DNA of 64,000 nt. Source: SG8-40 sp963792855. GTDB lineage: Bacteria; Pseudomonadota; Gammaproteobacteria; Burkholderiales; Eutrophovitaceae. The translations under genes and the position numbers were made by a program. Position 1 is the first letter of the stretch, and each line of letters opens with the position of its first letter. Shown here piece after piece: positions 9,344 to 18,724 of the stretch. The notes under the pieces are model-generated. The model ran no database searches. It was not told the DNA's origin and saw nothing but the letters and a program-made list of their open reading frames with translations. The stretch spans positions 1 to 64,000 of the forward strand of contig CAWBXZ010000001.1 in NCBI GenBank assembly GCA_963792855.1, read 5' to 3'.

Positions 9344-9544
9344 CATTTCACGGCGCTGTTTTCCAACACCCGGCGTGCGCACGAGCTGGGCAGGACAGAT
9401 GACTGGGTGGTGATCTATTTTTATGACGGTGAACACCATGAGGAAGGACAGCGCACCGTGGTCACCGAAACGCGCGGGCCGATGGCGGGCAAGCGCGTTG
9501 TGCGGGGGCGGGAGACGGAATGCCTGCAAGCCGATACCGGCTGA
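9344..9544 (+). CDS. C-terminal fragment of a bacterial protein
   Basis: From the right edge of the E1 fragment a new frame reads HFTALFSNTRRAHELGR, then DDWVVIYFYDG, then TVVTETRGPMAGKRVVRGRE, and stops at 9544. It is a compact beta-rich terminal domain of about 66 residues with GC-rich codon use like the rest of the host. From memory this tail resembles the end of helix-hairpin-helix/PolX-like DNA-binding proteins, but I cannot confirm that without a search. The N-terminal portion is missing. It is clearly not the end of MacB. Confidence 0.45.
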   Translation, partial: HFTALFSNTRRAHELGRTDDWVVIYFYDGEHHEEGQRTVVTETRGPMAGKRVVRGRETECLQADTG

Positions 9545-9765
9545 CTTTCGTTGCTGATGCCACGTCCCATCGGGCGCCTGCCGCATCGCTGTGACGTATG
9601 GAAATTGGCGTTAAACGCGTACTGGCCCAGCCAGACCTCGTCCGCTGATGTCCGGGGTTGCGCAGTCAACGGCTTCCGCGTGTTGCGTCGAGATGTTGTG
9701 CCGAGGCGGCTGCCGAAGGGTCCGGTGCCGGGGCAAGCGCCGGCGAGGGAATGTCGCCGAGTGCG

Positions 9766-10407
9766 TTAGCTGTTTACCCAGACGATGACCGCTGCAACCA
9801 GCGCGAACCCGGAGAGGCATGCCAGCACCAGGCCGGTGACCCGGGGGTGGGCCTCGGTCAGATTGTCCAGCGTCATATGCATCTCGCCCGCGGACTTTGT
9901 GAAATTGCCGGTGTCGTACCAGCGGTCCAGTCTGACCCTTAACTTCTCTAATGTGTCGGCGGAAACGAGCATCATGACACCGACGAAAAGTGCCAGCAGA
10001 CCACTCAAAAGCAACAGCCATCTCAGGCTCTCGACCAGTATCTCGACGATCACCGGGTGGGCATATGCGCTCAGCGCAAAAACGACATAGGGAAGATCGA
10101 TCACGAACAGCATCATGAAGACGGTGTAGGCACCGCCAACGATGAAGAGCGATGCGGAGGATCGGCGCCGCTTGAAAATGGCCTTGTCAATATCGCGCGG
10201 CGTTTCCATCCGGTTGATCTGCTTGCGAACGGAAACCCGACGGTTGGTGGCCTTGAGAAAGCGCAGCGTGCGCGCGCTGCTGACATTCAATCCGACGCCA
10301 AGGGCGATGCCAACGCATGCCGCGAGGATAAAGACCGAAACGGCAAACGTTATCAGGATTTCGCTGAAGTGCTCATTTCCAAACACAATCATCCTCCGTG
10401 ATCGCAC
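9766..10407 (-). CDS. Inner-membrane protein of unknown function
   Basis: A 213-residue protein with four hydrophobic segments: ~14-38 (ILITFAVSVFILAACVGIAL), ~88-112, ~125-150 (LRWLLLLSGLLALFVGVMM) and ~190-212. A basic, probably cytoplasmic, loop between the first two contains SARTLRFLKATNRRVSVRKQ, and a second hydrophilic loop lies around 150-185. An internal start at the sixth codon is equally possible. I do not recognise the family. It is isolated: about 220 bases on its downstream side (9545-9765) and 300 on its upstream side contain nothing I can support. Confidence 0.6.
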   Translation of the reverse strand: MRSRRMIVFGNEHFSEILITFAVSVFILAACVGIALGVGLNVSSARTLRFLKATNRRVSVRKQINRMETPRDIDKAIFKRRRSSASLFIVGGAYTVFMMLFVIDLPYVVFALSAYAHPVIVEILVESLRWLLLLSGLLALFVGVMMLVSADTLEKLRVRLDRWYDTGNFTKSAGEMHMTLDNLTEAHPRVTGLVLACLSGFALVAAVIVWVNS

Positions 10408-10712
10408 CAGTCATTGGGCCGGGTAGAGCGGGTCGCCGCAGTTGACGATTTTTCGCCGTTGCGGTGCGCGAGGGACGGTTCCCAATGCGCCGCAAAGCCC
10501 GGAAACCGGCCACGAATCGCTCGAACTACCTGGGTATAAGCGAACTGCGTACCATCCGGACCGGGTTTGGATGTCGTGCGGAGACGACAGGGTTTGAAAC
10601 CTGGATTCGCCTGCCGTTTGAGGTGCTGCGGCTGCTTCGGGGATGGGCTGATGTGGCCGTGAGCGCGTGTCGCAGATGGTTCAACGAGCCATCGACTTCA
10701 CGACTTGCTACC
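10408..10712. other. Intergenic, no gene seen
   Basis: About 300 bases between the start of the membrane protein gene and the end of the GFA gene. I checked it for tRNA-like cloverleaves and conserved coding sequence and saw none. Short frames here have no recognisable protein. Confidence 0.5.
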
Positions 10713-11144
10713 TTATGACTTGGTGCTTCCTGACTGAGGCATGGCATCGAACTTTGGCAGATCGCCGTGCATCAGGTCCCACGGTTGTGCGCTCTTCACA
10801 AAAATATCGCGGCTGGGTTTGTACCAACTCGGGTCATCCAGGCTGCCAGCGTAGAGTACGGTAACGCCCGTGTTCGCGCCGTTTTTCAGAAATAGCGGCG
10901 ATCCGCAAGCGGGACAGAACCCTCGTTGCATGGTGTGCCCTCGGTCCGACGTGGTTTCGTGCCAGCGCGGCTCGCCGTGCAGCAAGTTGAACTCGCTATC
11001 CTTCACCAGCACCGCCGGGAAGTACGCGCTGCCGGTGGCCCGTTGACAATCGCGGCAGTGGCAATTTCCCATGTAGCGCGGTGGGCCGGAACAGGAGTAT
11101 TGAATATCACCGCAGGCGCAGCCACCGGTAAATGCGTCTGGCAT
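10713..11144 (-). CDS. GFA-family (CENP-V-like) zinc protein
   Basis: A 143-residue protein of the glutathione-dependent formaldehyde-activating enzyme (GFA) superfamily. Zinc ligands are visible as GGCACGDIQYSC near the N-terminus, CHCRDCQRATGS, and FCPACGSPLF, which is the typical CxC...CxxC...CxxC pattern. The start at 11144 is preceded by GGAGGAAA on the minus strand, a strong ribosome-binding site, which rules out the longer frame running up to 11348. Members include Gfa, which is proposed to help S-hydroxymethylglutathione form, but most have no proven activity. The two GST genes farther along may share a glutathione-related theme, although they are not linked in an operon. Confidence 0.85.
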   Translation of the reverse strand: MPDAFTGGCACGDIQYSCSGPPRYMGNCHCRDCQRATGSAYFPAVLVKDSEFNLLHGEPRWHETTSDRGHTMQRGFCPACGSPLFLKNGANTGVTVLYAGSLDDPSWYKPSRDIFVKSAQPWDLMHGDLPKFDAMPQSGSTKS

Positions 11145-11382
11145 GTTTTCCTCCGAATTGCGCGTTGAAACAGGGTCGAGCCCGATGGGTGTCATGCCAC
11201 GGTCCTGGCAAGGAGATCGGGGCGAATGGTCGCTCGATATCATAAACGCTACGGACCGATGGTCACCATGGCAGTGTGTCTGTGGGCGCGATCGCTGCAC
11301 AGGCAATAACCAGCGCAATCTGTACAAGTGATTGCGAAGGGGGGGCAACTCGGCGAGTCACGACATCACAAACACCGCAAGG

Positions 11383-11412
11383 CAAAAGAAACGGGCCGCT
11401 GTGCGCGGCCCG
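11383..11412 (-). terminator. Rho-independent terminator
   Basis: On the minus strand CGGGCCGC and GCGGCCCG pair around a short loop and are followed by TTTCTTTT, about 25 bases after the stop of the exported protein gene at 11437. Confidence 0.75.
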
Positions 11413-11436
11413 GAGAACGTTACCGTCGGAGAACTT

Positions 11437-11904
11437 CTACTGGCAGGTCCCGCCCCACACAGCGGTGGCCATCATGCCGTCGGCCAGGTCGTCCTGGTAC
11501 CAGCCGGAATTGTTCTTGCCGGCAAATTTGCCGGTGCCGCCGGTGGATTTCCACACGCCTTTGCTCGCTCCGGGCGCCTGATGGAAGGAGATGCTGGAGG
11601 TATCACCGTCCTTGTCGCGGCGCGCACAGTAGCCCATTGACTGGACTTTTCCGTCCGGTGTCGCAAGGACGGTTCCGGAGCATTCTCCACTGTTGTTGTG
11701 ATAGATCGAGTCGGGGCTGATGAGGATGCTGTATCCCTTCAGGAGGGTGATCGAATGGTTGGGGCCCAGTTCGGTCGTCTCGACGCTCTGCCAGACAAGT
11801 ACGTCGGTGCCCGAGCAGTTGTCGGCCTGGGCCAACGATGTGCCGCAGGCCAGCACCACAGCAGCTGCGATACGGGTATGGAATGTCTTGAATCCACGCT
11901 TCAT
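11437..11904 (-). CDS. Exported cysteine-containing protein of unknown function
   Basis: A 155-residue precursor with a clear signal peptide (AAAVVLACGTSLAQA, cleavage before DNCSG). The mature part is small, Gly/Ser-rich and has five cysteines (in DNCSG, GECSG, GYCAR and a terminal GTCQ among others). It includes the repeated turn-like segment STGGTGKFAGKNNSGWY, suggestive of a small beta-barrel such as the lipocalin or dirigent folds; that is inference only. The start at 11904 has AGGAGACTGCT upstream. A strong terminator follows. No homologue is recognised. Periplasmic or secreted. Confidence 0.65.
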   Translation of the reverse strand: MKRGFKTFHTRIAAAVVLACGTSLAQADNCSGTDVLVWQSVETTELGPNHSITLLKGYSILISPDSIYHNNSGECSGTVLATPDGKVQSMGYCARRDKDGDTSSISFHQAPGASKGVWKSTGGTGKFAGKNNSGWYQDDLADGMMATAVWGGTCQ

Positions 11905-12005
11905 AGCAGTCTCCTCAGATGTTTTGGTTCGATATCCGCGGCCCTGATGGAGCGCGGACACCGCAATGCGCATAAAGCGCACGATGGAGGTTATCCGGGG
12001 ACTGC

Positions 12006-12827
12006 TTACCGATAGCTTACGGATTGCAAAGAAGGATTCGGCGTTAACGATTGGTTGTTCGGGTAACGGTAGCTTTGCACGAAGCGTCTGAGTATCTCGC
12101 GGGCATACGGGGTGGGCTTCTCGCTGACTTTTTTCTTCAATTCGTCGGCTTCGTGCGGCTGAAAATAGCCATGATCCCGATAGACGTCGATTCGCAAGGC
12201 GAACTCGGCGGCGTCGGCTTCGGGATGGAACTGGGTGGCATAGACGTTTTTTCCGACGCGAAACATCTGTACCGGGCAAACGCCGCCGGTCATGAGCAGA
12301 ACTGCGCCATCGGGCGTTGTGTCGACCGCTTCCTTGTGACCGAGCAGTACATCGATTTGTTCGGGGAAGCCCGCGAGTAACGGGTCCTGCCGTCCTTCCC
12401 CGGTAATGTCGAGTGTCACACAGCCGACGGCCTCGCGATACTTCGAGGAAATGCGTGTGCCGAGGTAGTTGCCGAGCAGCCCGTTGCCGGAGCAGGCGCC
12501 CAGAAAAGGAATGTCGCGGGAGACCACCTGATCGAGCAGCCGGTTGAAATCGGCCTCGATCTTTTTCTGGATCTGCGATTTGCTGTCTTCGGGCGTGCTG
12601 ATATCGAACGGGCTGCCGCCGACAATGATCGCGGAATAGTCATCAAGGTTGAGCTTGTCAGGAATGCCGCTCTTCTCGATGCGTATTCTGTGCGCGTCTC
12701 CGGCCCGCAATTCACCATGCTTGAGAAAGCAGGCGTATTCGCTGTCGGAGGTCGCGTCTTCCGGGCGCAGTTGCAGAATCAGTACGGGGCCGTCCGTTCT
12801 CACCTGAGAGATCCCTTTGTGAGGCAT
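12006..12827 (-). CDS. Class I glutamine amidotransferase-like protein
   Basis: A 273-residue stand-alone amidotransferase-fold protein. The nucleophile elbow is FLGACSGNGLLG (catalytic Cys of the GxCxG motif), and the His-Glu pair is in YATQFHPEAD. AIIVGGSPFDIS corresponds to the oxyanion-side glycine motif. These are arranged as in GMP synthase-type GATase1 domains and the free-standing relatives annotated as GMP synthase-like amidotransferases. No synthetase domain is fused or adjacent, so the ammonia acceptor is unknown; glutamine or gamma-glutamyl hydrolysis is possible. The start at 12827 lacks an obvious ribosome-binding site, so the exact N-terminus is uncertain. Confidence 0.75.
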   Translation of the reverse strand: MPHKGISQVRTDGPVLILQLRPEDATSDSEYACFLKHGELRAGDAHRIRIEKSGIPDKLNLDDYSAIIVGGSPFDISTPEDSKSQIQKKIEADFNRLLDQVVSRDIPFLGACSGNGLLGNYLGTRISSKYREAVGCVTLDITGEGRQDPLLAGFPEQIDVLLGHKEAVDTTPDGAVLLMTGGVCPVQMFRVGKNVYATQFHPEADAAEFALRIDVYRDHGYFQPHEADELKKKVSEKPTPYAREILRRFVQSYRYPNNQSLTPNPSLQSVSYR

Positions 12828-12853
12828 TGACGAACAACCATTCTATTGCGCTG

Positions 12854-13943
12854 CTATTTCGTGCCCTTTACCCGGTACTTGTTCACCATTTCCTCATTCC
12901 ATTCCATTCCGAGGCCGGGGCGGTCGGGCGGGCGTGAGCATGCCGTCGGCGAGCGGGTAGGGTTCGACGAGCAGCTGGCCGATGACGTCCATGTGCTCCA
13001 GCCAGTCGGCCGTCGGCGTCGCGCAAAGTAAATGACTGCTGGCTTCGACGAAGGTGTGCGATGACATTTCATAGCCGCCCATGCGCGCCAGTGCGGCGGT
13101 TTCCATCCATCCCGTGACACCGCGGATGAACTGCGGGTCGATCATCACGTAGTCCATCGCCTTGGCCTTCATCGCAGTGTGCATGTCTTCCGGGCCATTG
13201 AAGTTCTCGCCGATCTGAATCGGTGTGGTGATCGCGTCGGCGAGTTTGGCATTGCCTTCGTAATCATCGGCAATGATCGGCTCCTCGATCCAGGCGAGCC
13301 CTTCATCGTCGAGCGCCTTGCAGCGGATCATCGCCTCGGCGACGGTCAGCGACTGGTTGTAGTCAATCATCAGCGCGCGTTCGCCGAGTACGCGTTTGGC
13401 CGCACGCACCGCGGCAAGGTCTTCTGCGAGCGTCGGGAATCCGGCCTTGATCTTGAGGCCGGGGTAGTTTTCGGCAACGGCTTCCTCTGCGACTTCGACG
13501 ACACTGTGTTCGTCGTACAGGCCCACGCTGTAGTAAGGCTTGAGTGCACGAGGCTGCGCGCCTAGCGTGGCATACAGGGGTTCGTTGCGTCCGCGCGCGT
13601 AAGCGTCCCACAGCGCCATGTCCAGGCCACCCATGGCAGTACAGAACGTGTTCTTCACGCCCCACAGACGCATCCGGCGCATCAGGAAGTCGTACACGTC
13701 GCGCGGCGAGGCCGGCATGCCCTTGATGAGCGTGGCCAGCGACTGGATGGATCCTTCCAGCGCGGGGAGCAGTTCGGAAAAGTAGATTTGCGTGTAGGCC
13801 CGCCCGACCACGCCGTCGTCGCGCACGAGATCGATGAGCACGACCGGAAAGCTCGGGATAAATCCCGACGCATTGCGCAGCGGTCGGCGAATGGGTGCCA
13901 ATACCTGGGTGGTTTTTACGTCCTGAATTTTGGCCAAACTCAT
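12854..13943 (-). CDS. Enolase-superfamily enzyme (mandelate racemase / muconate lactonizing subgroup), 3' frameshift
   Basis: A sugar-acid dehydratase, racemase or cycloisomerase of the mandelate racemase subgroup. The catalytic set is complete: K164-x-K166 (LKIK), metal ligands D194 (MIDYNQ), E220/E221 (WIEEP) and E246 (QIGEN), and H296 (SSHTF). The barrel reads through to PLADGMLTP; then one surplus base near 12927 shifts the frame. The proper tail (PDRPGLGMEWNEEMVNKY) continues in another frame to a stop at 12854, whereas the uncorrected frame ends at 12894. Residue pattern alone does not identify the substrate. It lies head-to-head with the 3-hydroxyacyl-CoA dehydrogenase gene. Confidence 0.8.
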
Positions 13944-14096
13944 CTTTCGGGCTCCCTTGCGTCTTGTTGCCGATATCGAAGGCGGTATTGTCCATGAAAT
14001 AGCGGCGGAACGTTTTCGCCAGCGCGGCGAGCGGCCACCATCGACGGCACCGGGTAGAATCCGCTTTCACGGAAATTTCTATCAAGGAAGAAAGAA

Positions 14097-14948
14097 ATGC
14101 AGATCAGATCCATCGGCGTTGTCGGCGCCGGCACCATGGGTAACGGGATTGCGCAGGCGTGTGCGGTGGCGGGCTTTCCCGTCACGCTGACGGATATCGC
14201 CCAGGCGCAGCTCGACCGCGCCATGAAAAACATCAGCGGCAGTCTGGAGCGCCTCGTCAAGAAAGAGAAGATGTCCGACGATGCCCGCAACGCCGCGTTG
14301 GGGAAAATCACGACAACGACCGAGCTGGGCGCCATCGGCAACAGTGATCTGGTTGTAGAAGCCGCGACCGAGAACCTGCCGCTGAAGCTCGAAATCTTCG
14401 GCAAGCTGGATGCTGCCGCGAAAGCGGACGCCATCATAGCTTCGAACACCTCGTCTATCTCCATCACCAAACTCGCGGCGGCGACGAAGCGGCCAGACCG
14501 GGTCATCGGCATGCATTTTTTCAACCCGGTGCCTGTCATGCAGCTGATCGAGCTGATCCGGGGGCTGCAGACTTCGGATGACACCTACCACTCGGTCGAG
14601 GCGATTTCCAGGGCTTTGGGAAAGACGCCCGTACCAGTGCGCAATTCGCCCGGGTTTGTCGTCAATCGCCTGCTGTGCCCGATGATCAATGAAGCGATCT
14701 TCGCGTTCGGTGAAGGCCTCGCCGGTGCGCAGGAGATTGATGACGCCATGCGGCTCGGGTGCAACCATCCGATCGGGCCGCTGGCACTGTGCGATCTGAT
14801 TGGCCTGGACGTACAGCTGGCAGTGATGCAGGTGCTGTTCGAAGGGTTCAAGGACCCGAAGTACCGGCCTGCGCCCTTGCTCGTTGAAATGGTCGAGGCC
14901 GGCTATCTCGGCCGCAAGACAGGGCGGGGTTTTCATACGTACGGCTGA
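14097..14948 (+). CDS. 3-hydroxybutyryl-CoA dehydrogenase
   Basis: Oxidises (S)-3-hydroxyacyl-CoA, or reduces acetoacetyl-CoA, with NAD(P) in fatty-acid or polyhydroxybutyrate metabolism. At 283 residues it is the usual length of stand-alone Hbd/PaaH. The dinucleotide fold starts with GVVGAGTMGNGIAQ. The catalytic His is in GMHFFNPVPVM, the partner Glu follows in LIELIRG, and SNTSS and NSPGFVVNRLL are family signatures; GRKTGRGFHTY closes the protein. A purine-rich AAGGAAGAAAG precedes the ATG. No other beta-oxidation genes are adjacent, so it probably acts with partners elsewhere. Confidence 0.9.
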   Translation: MQIRSIGVVGAGTMGNGIAQACAVAGFPVTLTDIAQAQLDRAMKNISGSLERLVKKEKMSDDARNAALGKITTTTELGAIGNSDLVVEAATENLPLKLEIFGKLDAAAKADAIIASNTSSISITKLAAATKRPDRVIGMHFFNPVPVMQLIELIRGLQTSDDTYHSVEAISRALGKTPVPVRNSPGFVVNRLLCPMINEAIFAFGEGLAGAQEIDDAMRLGCNHPIGPLALCDLIGLDVQLAVMQVLFEGFKDPKYRPAPLLVEMVEAGYLGRKTGRGFHTYG

Positions 14949-15138
14949 GCCGTTCCAAAGCTGCAGCTGGCGTGGCGCGTAACGCTGTTGCGCTGGCACC
15001 CGGGCGTCGGGCCGTCACTCGCGGCCTGCCGGCCGGGTGCACACGGTTGTCCCCCGGTTCCCTGTTGCCCATGCTGGCGGCGGTCACGCACGGCCGGGTC
15101 CTGCATCTGCTTGCAGTCAGGGCCGGGTGAGGCCAATG

Positions 15139-15152
15139 TTGATGCGCGTCAA
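15139..15152 (+). promoter_or_regulatory. FNR/Anr-type box upstream of cytochrome c lipoprotein gene
   Basis: TTGATGCGCGTCAA matches the FNR/Anr consensus TTGAT-N4-ATCAA at nine of ten positions. It lies about 150 bases before the cytochrome gene at 15304, compatible with a promoter starting near 15190. It is supported by a perfect box in front of the other cytochrome gene in this window (32462). Confidence 0.55.
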
Positions 15153-15303
15153 AACCGGATGCTTCTCGTGAGGTTACCTTGATGAAAGAGGCAGTGTGTA
15201 GCCGGATGCCGACATTAGAGAAGAAGGTTGGTGTCATTCCATGCGCAGGCGCGTGCATTTCATGTTCCGGGGCCGGCAATCCGTGTCAAAGAAAGGGAGA
15301 GCG

Positions 15304-15765
15304 ATGCCAAAGTCAATTTTCTACCTGTTGATGGCCGCAACAATGGCGGTGACGTTCGGCTGCGCGACTTCGCCAGAGTCGGGCAAGGGGTTCACATTGC
15401 CGGAGGGCGACCCGCAGGCGGGCAAGGCAAACTACGTCAAGTTCTATTGCAACGCATGCCACAACATCAGCGGTATCGATCAGTCGGCCGACCAGGGCGC
15501 AGCACCGGAACTGTCGATCATGTTGGGCGGCGAAGTGACGCGAATCGAGACCTACGGCGAACTGGTGACATCCATCATCAACCCTTCGCACCGGCTCGCG
15601 AAGGGCTACCCGGTGGACGAGGTGTCGTTTGACGGTCAGTCGAAAATGGTGAACTACAATGACGTTATGACGGTGACGCAACTAACCGATCTGGTCGCGT
15701 TCCTGCAATCGAAATACAAGCTGTTTGAGTATGAGTTGACGGAGTATCCGCAGTACTGGCCTTGA
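15304..15765 (+). CDS. Monohaem cytochrome c lipoprotein
   Basis: A 153-residue exported electron-transfer protein. The leader ends in VTFGCATS, a good lipobox, so it should be lipid-anchored in the periplasm. The haem-binding motif is CNACH (C49, C52, H53), and a likely axial Met is in one of VNYNDVMTV or SKMVNY. The C-terminal LTDLVAFLQSKY is the last helix of class I cytochromes. An AAAGGGAGA ribosome-binding site precedes the ATG at 15304, which excludes the longer upstream frame. An FNR-type site upstream suggests oxygen-responsive control. Redox partner unknown. Confidence 0.85.
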   Translation: MPKSIFYLLMAATMAVTFGCATSPESGKGFTLPEGDPQAGKANYVKFYCNACHNISGIDQSADQGAAPELSIMLGGEVTRIETYGELVTSIINPSHRLAKGYPVDEVSFDGQSKMVNYNDVMTVTQLTDLVAFLQSKYKLFEYELTEYPQYWP

Positions 15766-15872
15766 CAGCGGCAACGCGAAACTGCGGTAGCGTATTGGCG
15801 GGGCGTGACGGGTTGCGGGCATTGCATCAGCTGTACCGCATGCCAGGAGAGGTCAGCGGAAATCCGGGACGC

Positions 15873-17453
15873 TCACGCGGCACCAACCCGGATGTTGGCA
15901 TAGTTGAACAACTTGTCCTTCAGGCGCTGCGAGTAGGTGAAGACATTCGTCATGGCGCCCGCGTCGCGTCTCGTGGGGTCCGACATCAGCGTGAGCAGTT
16001 TCTTGTGTGCCTCGTCGAGGTGTGTCTGCAACTCCTTTGCGGACTGCTTGATTTCCTGCATCGCTTCCCGGCTGGTGCCTTTTCGGAGGTCGTCGAACAT
16101 TGAAAGCGTCTGGCTCGACAGATCCCTGATCAGCAACAGGATGTCGCTTTTCAGTTCGATATAGTGTTCCGATATTACCTTCTTGGTATTGAACAGATCA
16201 TTGATGGAGTCGTGAATCTGAAACAGGTAATCGTACTGATTGATGATCTGGATGAGTTCTCTCGAATGTTCCTCCTCGTGCACCTGGGTGACGACTTTTG
16301 AGAAATATCCCATGTATTCTTTTTTGAGGAAATCGATGTATTCGATACGTTTTCCCGCGGCATCGAAGATGCTTTGGTAGTTCGTTTCGATGCTCAGGGT
16401 GACGAAACCGTAGGTTTCCTGGAGGAATGCCAGCAGGTTGTCTGACTGGCGTGCCAGTTCGGACTTGATCGCATCGAACTCGATATCCTTGTCAAGGGTA
16501 GGTAACGGAAGTCTTTCGAAGTCCATTTTTCCTTCGCCAAGCAACATGTCGATGAGCCGCGTGAAGGGCCCGATCAGTAGAATAAAGATAATGCTGGTTG
16601 CGACATTGAAGATCAGGTGAATATTTGCCAGCGCAATGGCCGGGTCCATGGTGAGTTCGGAAAGCTTGTCGCCGAACAAAAGCAAGACCGGCAAGAAAAT
16701 CAATACGCCGCCGACATTGAAAAACAGATGGCTCAAGGCGGTTTTCTTGGCGGCCGCATCCATGTTGAATATCGCGATCATTGCCGTCACGGTGGTTCCG
16801 ATGTTGGCCCCCATGATCAGCGGAACGGCATTCTCCAGTCCCAGCAGGCCTTGCTGTGTGAAGATGATGGCCAACCCGGTTGTGACGGAGCTCGATTGGA
16901 CGACGGCGGTAAAAAAACAGCCAAACAGGATGGCATAGAGTGGATTTTGCGGTTGCGTCAGGAACTCGATCAATGACGCATTGTTCTGCAGCGGCTGCAG
17001 CGAGGAAGAAATCAGGTTCAGACTGAAGAACACAAAACCGAAGTAGAAAATCGCCTTGCCGAACACCGAGTAGCGGGTCCGGATCAATGACAGGCCGAAT
17101 CCGAGGATAATGAAGGCCGGCGCAAACGCCGTCAGCTTGAAAGCCACCAGCTGCGCGGTGATGGTGGTGCCGATATTGGAACCAAAAATGATTCCGACGC
17201 TGTTCTTGAATGACAGAACCCCGGCATTGACCAGGCTGATTGTGATTACCGATGTCGCGGAACTGGACTGGATGATCGCGGTGACCAGTGCGCCGATCAT
17301 CACACCGACGATCGGGATCGTGGTTACGCGGCTGATGGTTTTTCGAAAGCGCTCGCCCGATAGCCTCTGGATCTCCCTGGAGAAATGTTCCAGACCGAAT
17401 ACAAAGAAAATGACGGCCGTCAGGCCCGCTACCGCGATATGGAGGTGTTCCAT
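15873..17453 (-). CDS. Na/Pi cotransporter family protein with PhoU-like tail
   Basis: A 526-residue sodium-phosphate symporter of the NptA/YjbB family. The two inverted repeats carry the hallmark QSSS motifs (AIIQSSSATSV and AVVQSSSVTTGL), each followed by a GANIGTT-like motif (GSNIGTTITAQ, GANIGTTVTAM). Residues 1-~315 are membrane helices. The remainder is a helical cytoplasmic PhoU-like domain (e.g. NQYDYLFQIHDSINDLF), which in relatives links transport to phosphate signalling. It is complete. It stands alone between the cytochrome gene (convergent) and the GST gene (divergent), with no pst/pho genes nearby. Confidence 0.9.
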   Translation of the reverse strand: MEHLHIAVAGLTAVIFFVFGLEHFSREIQRLSGERFRKTISRVTTIPIVGVMIGALVTAIIQSSSATSVITISLVNAGVLSFKNSVGIIFGSNIGTTITAQLVAFKLTAFAPAFIILGFGLSLIRTRYSVFGKAIFYFGFVFFSLNLISSSLQPLQNNASLIEFLTQPQNPLYAILFGCFFTAVVQSSSVTTGLAIIFTQQGLLGLENAVPLIMGANIGTTVTAMIAIFNMDAAAKKTALSHLFFNVGGVLIFLPVLLLFGDKLSELTMDPAIALANIHLIFNVATSIIFILLIGPFTRLIDMLLGEGKMDFERLPLPTLDKDIEFDAIKSELARQSDNLLAFLQETYGFVTLSIETNYQSIFDAAGKRIEYIDFLKKEYMGYFSKVVTQVHEEEHSRELIQIINQYDYLFQIHDSINDLFNTKKVISEHYIELKSDILLLIRDLSSQTLSMFDDLRKGTSREAMQEIKQSAKELQTHLDEAHKKLLTLMSDPTRRDAGAMTNVFTYSQRLKDKLFNYANIRVGAA

Positions 17454-17708
17454 CTCAACTTATGGCCTCGTCAACACTGCGACCAAAACAACTCGAAGCT
17501 GTAGTTTTCACTTAAGCTGCTAATGGTTCATTATCTCGCAGCGAACAAAACGAAGCCACAACGATCACGGCACAGAGGCAGTGAATGGCGCTGGCGGGTG
17601 CGCCAGCAATGTGGCGGTCGAAGAGTCGGTCGCGCAGGCGGTGGGCGTCTTTATTGACGCTGTCGTGTTTGAGAAGCACGGTTTTGGATTCACAAGAGGT
17701 CGATTCAG

Positions 17709-18533
17709 GTGTTGATACTTTACGAGTACGGTAATTCCGTTGCCTGTCAAAGGGTTCGGCTGGCGCTTTGCGAGAAGGGGCTCAAGTGGGAGTCGCGGCA
17801 CGTCGATCTGTTTCGCAGCGCGCAGTACGACCCGGAATATCTCAAGCTCAATCCGAAGGGGCTGGTGCCGGTGCTGGTGCATGCCGGGCAGCCAATCGTG
17901 GAAGCAACACTGATTAATGAGTACATCGACGAAGTGTTTCCCGAGCCGCGTCTGATGCCGGCGGACGTGCACCGGCGCGCTCGCATGCGGCTCTGGAGCA
18001 AGGTTGTGGACGAAGGACTGCAGGAAGGCGTTTCAGCGATCAGTTTTTCGGCGATGTTTCGTGATCGTCTGAAGGGCATGTCTGACAAGGAGAGGGGGGC
18101 GCGTTTTTGCAATGTCGGAGACCCGGGGCGCCGTGACCGTATTGTTTCTGCCTACGAACTCGGCGTGGAGTCACCTTACGTGCGCTGGGCGATCGCTGCG
18201 TTCGAGCGGGTGTTCGATTCGATCGATGACACACTCGGAAAAGGCGGAAAGTGGTTGATCGGAGACGCGTTCAGCCTCGCCGAGATCAGTCTCATTCCGT
18301 ACGTCGCCCGCCTCGACTACCTGAACTTGCTCGATATCTGGATCGGCAGCCGTCCGGGTGTGCTTGGCTGGTGGGCGAGGTGCAAGGCGCGTGCAAGCTT
18401 TGCCGCGGCCATCGCCGACCCATTGACGCAGCCGGAGCGTGAGGAGATGGATGTGTCGGGTACCCGTATCAGGGCGCGGGTGCGCGAACTGCACGCGGCG
18501 CTGAAATCGGTTCCGAATGAATCGACGACGTAG
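17709..18533 (+). CDS. Glutathione S-transferase family protein
   Basis: A 274-residue two-domain GST. The thioredoxin-like N-domain starts LILYEYGNSVACQRVRLAL, where Ser or Cys would be the thiol-activating residue, and has the cis-Pro loop GLVPVLVHAGQPIVEATLI with the gamma-glutamyl-binding E-A/S motif. The helical C-domain has the N-capping box WLIGDAFSLAEISLIPYVARL. It is longer than most bacterial GSTs because of an insert around residues 120-155. Likely a cytoplasmic detoxification or lyase-type GST. The NIPSNAP gene follows 190 bases downstream on the same strand. Confidence 0.85.
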   Translation: MLILYEYGNSVACQRVRLALCEKGLKWESRHVDLFRSAQYDPEYLKLNPKGLVPVLVHAGQPIVEATLINEYIDEVFPEPRLMPADVHRRARMRLWSKVVDEGLQEGVSAISFSAMFRDRLKGMSDKERGARFCNVGDPGRRDRIVSAYELGVESPYVRWAIAAFERVFDSIDDTLGKGGKWLIGDAFSLAEISLIPYVARLDYLNLLDIWIGSRPGVLGWWARCKARASFAAAIADPLTQPEREEMDVSGTRIRARVRELHAALKSVPNESTT

Positions 18534-18724
18534 CGCACTGAAAAATGCCCGGTCCCTGCACGGGGTGCTGCATCAGTAGCCGGCGTGGCTGGTGCTGAAG
18601 AGCGCCAGTTGTATCTCTCCCGGCCTGTGGCCCACATGACGCAAACGTGCGATAGCCGGTGCCGGTGTAGTATCGCTCGCCTGGCTGTGCCTTCAACAAT
18701 CAATCGAAAGAGGAGAAACGCTCA

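Noticed and set aside
8352..9413. A single 353-residue protein combining MacB and E1 sequence
   Set aside because: The frame is open by chance across a join; neither family has such a fusion, and the flanking genes are truncated at the same points.
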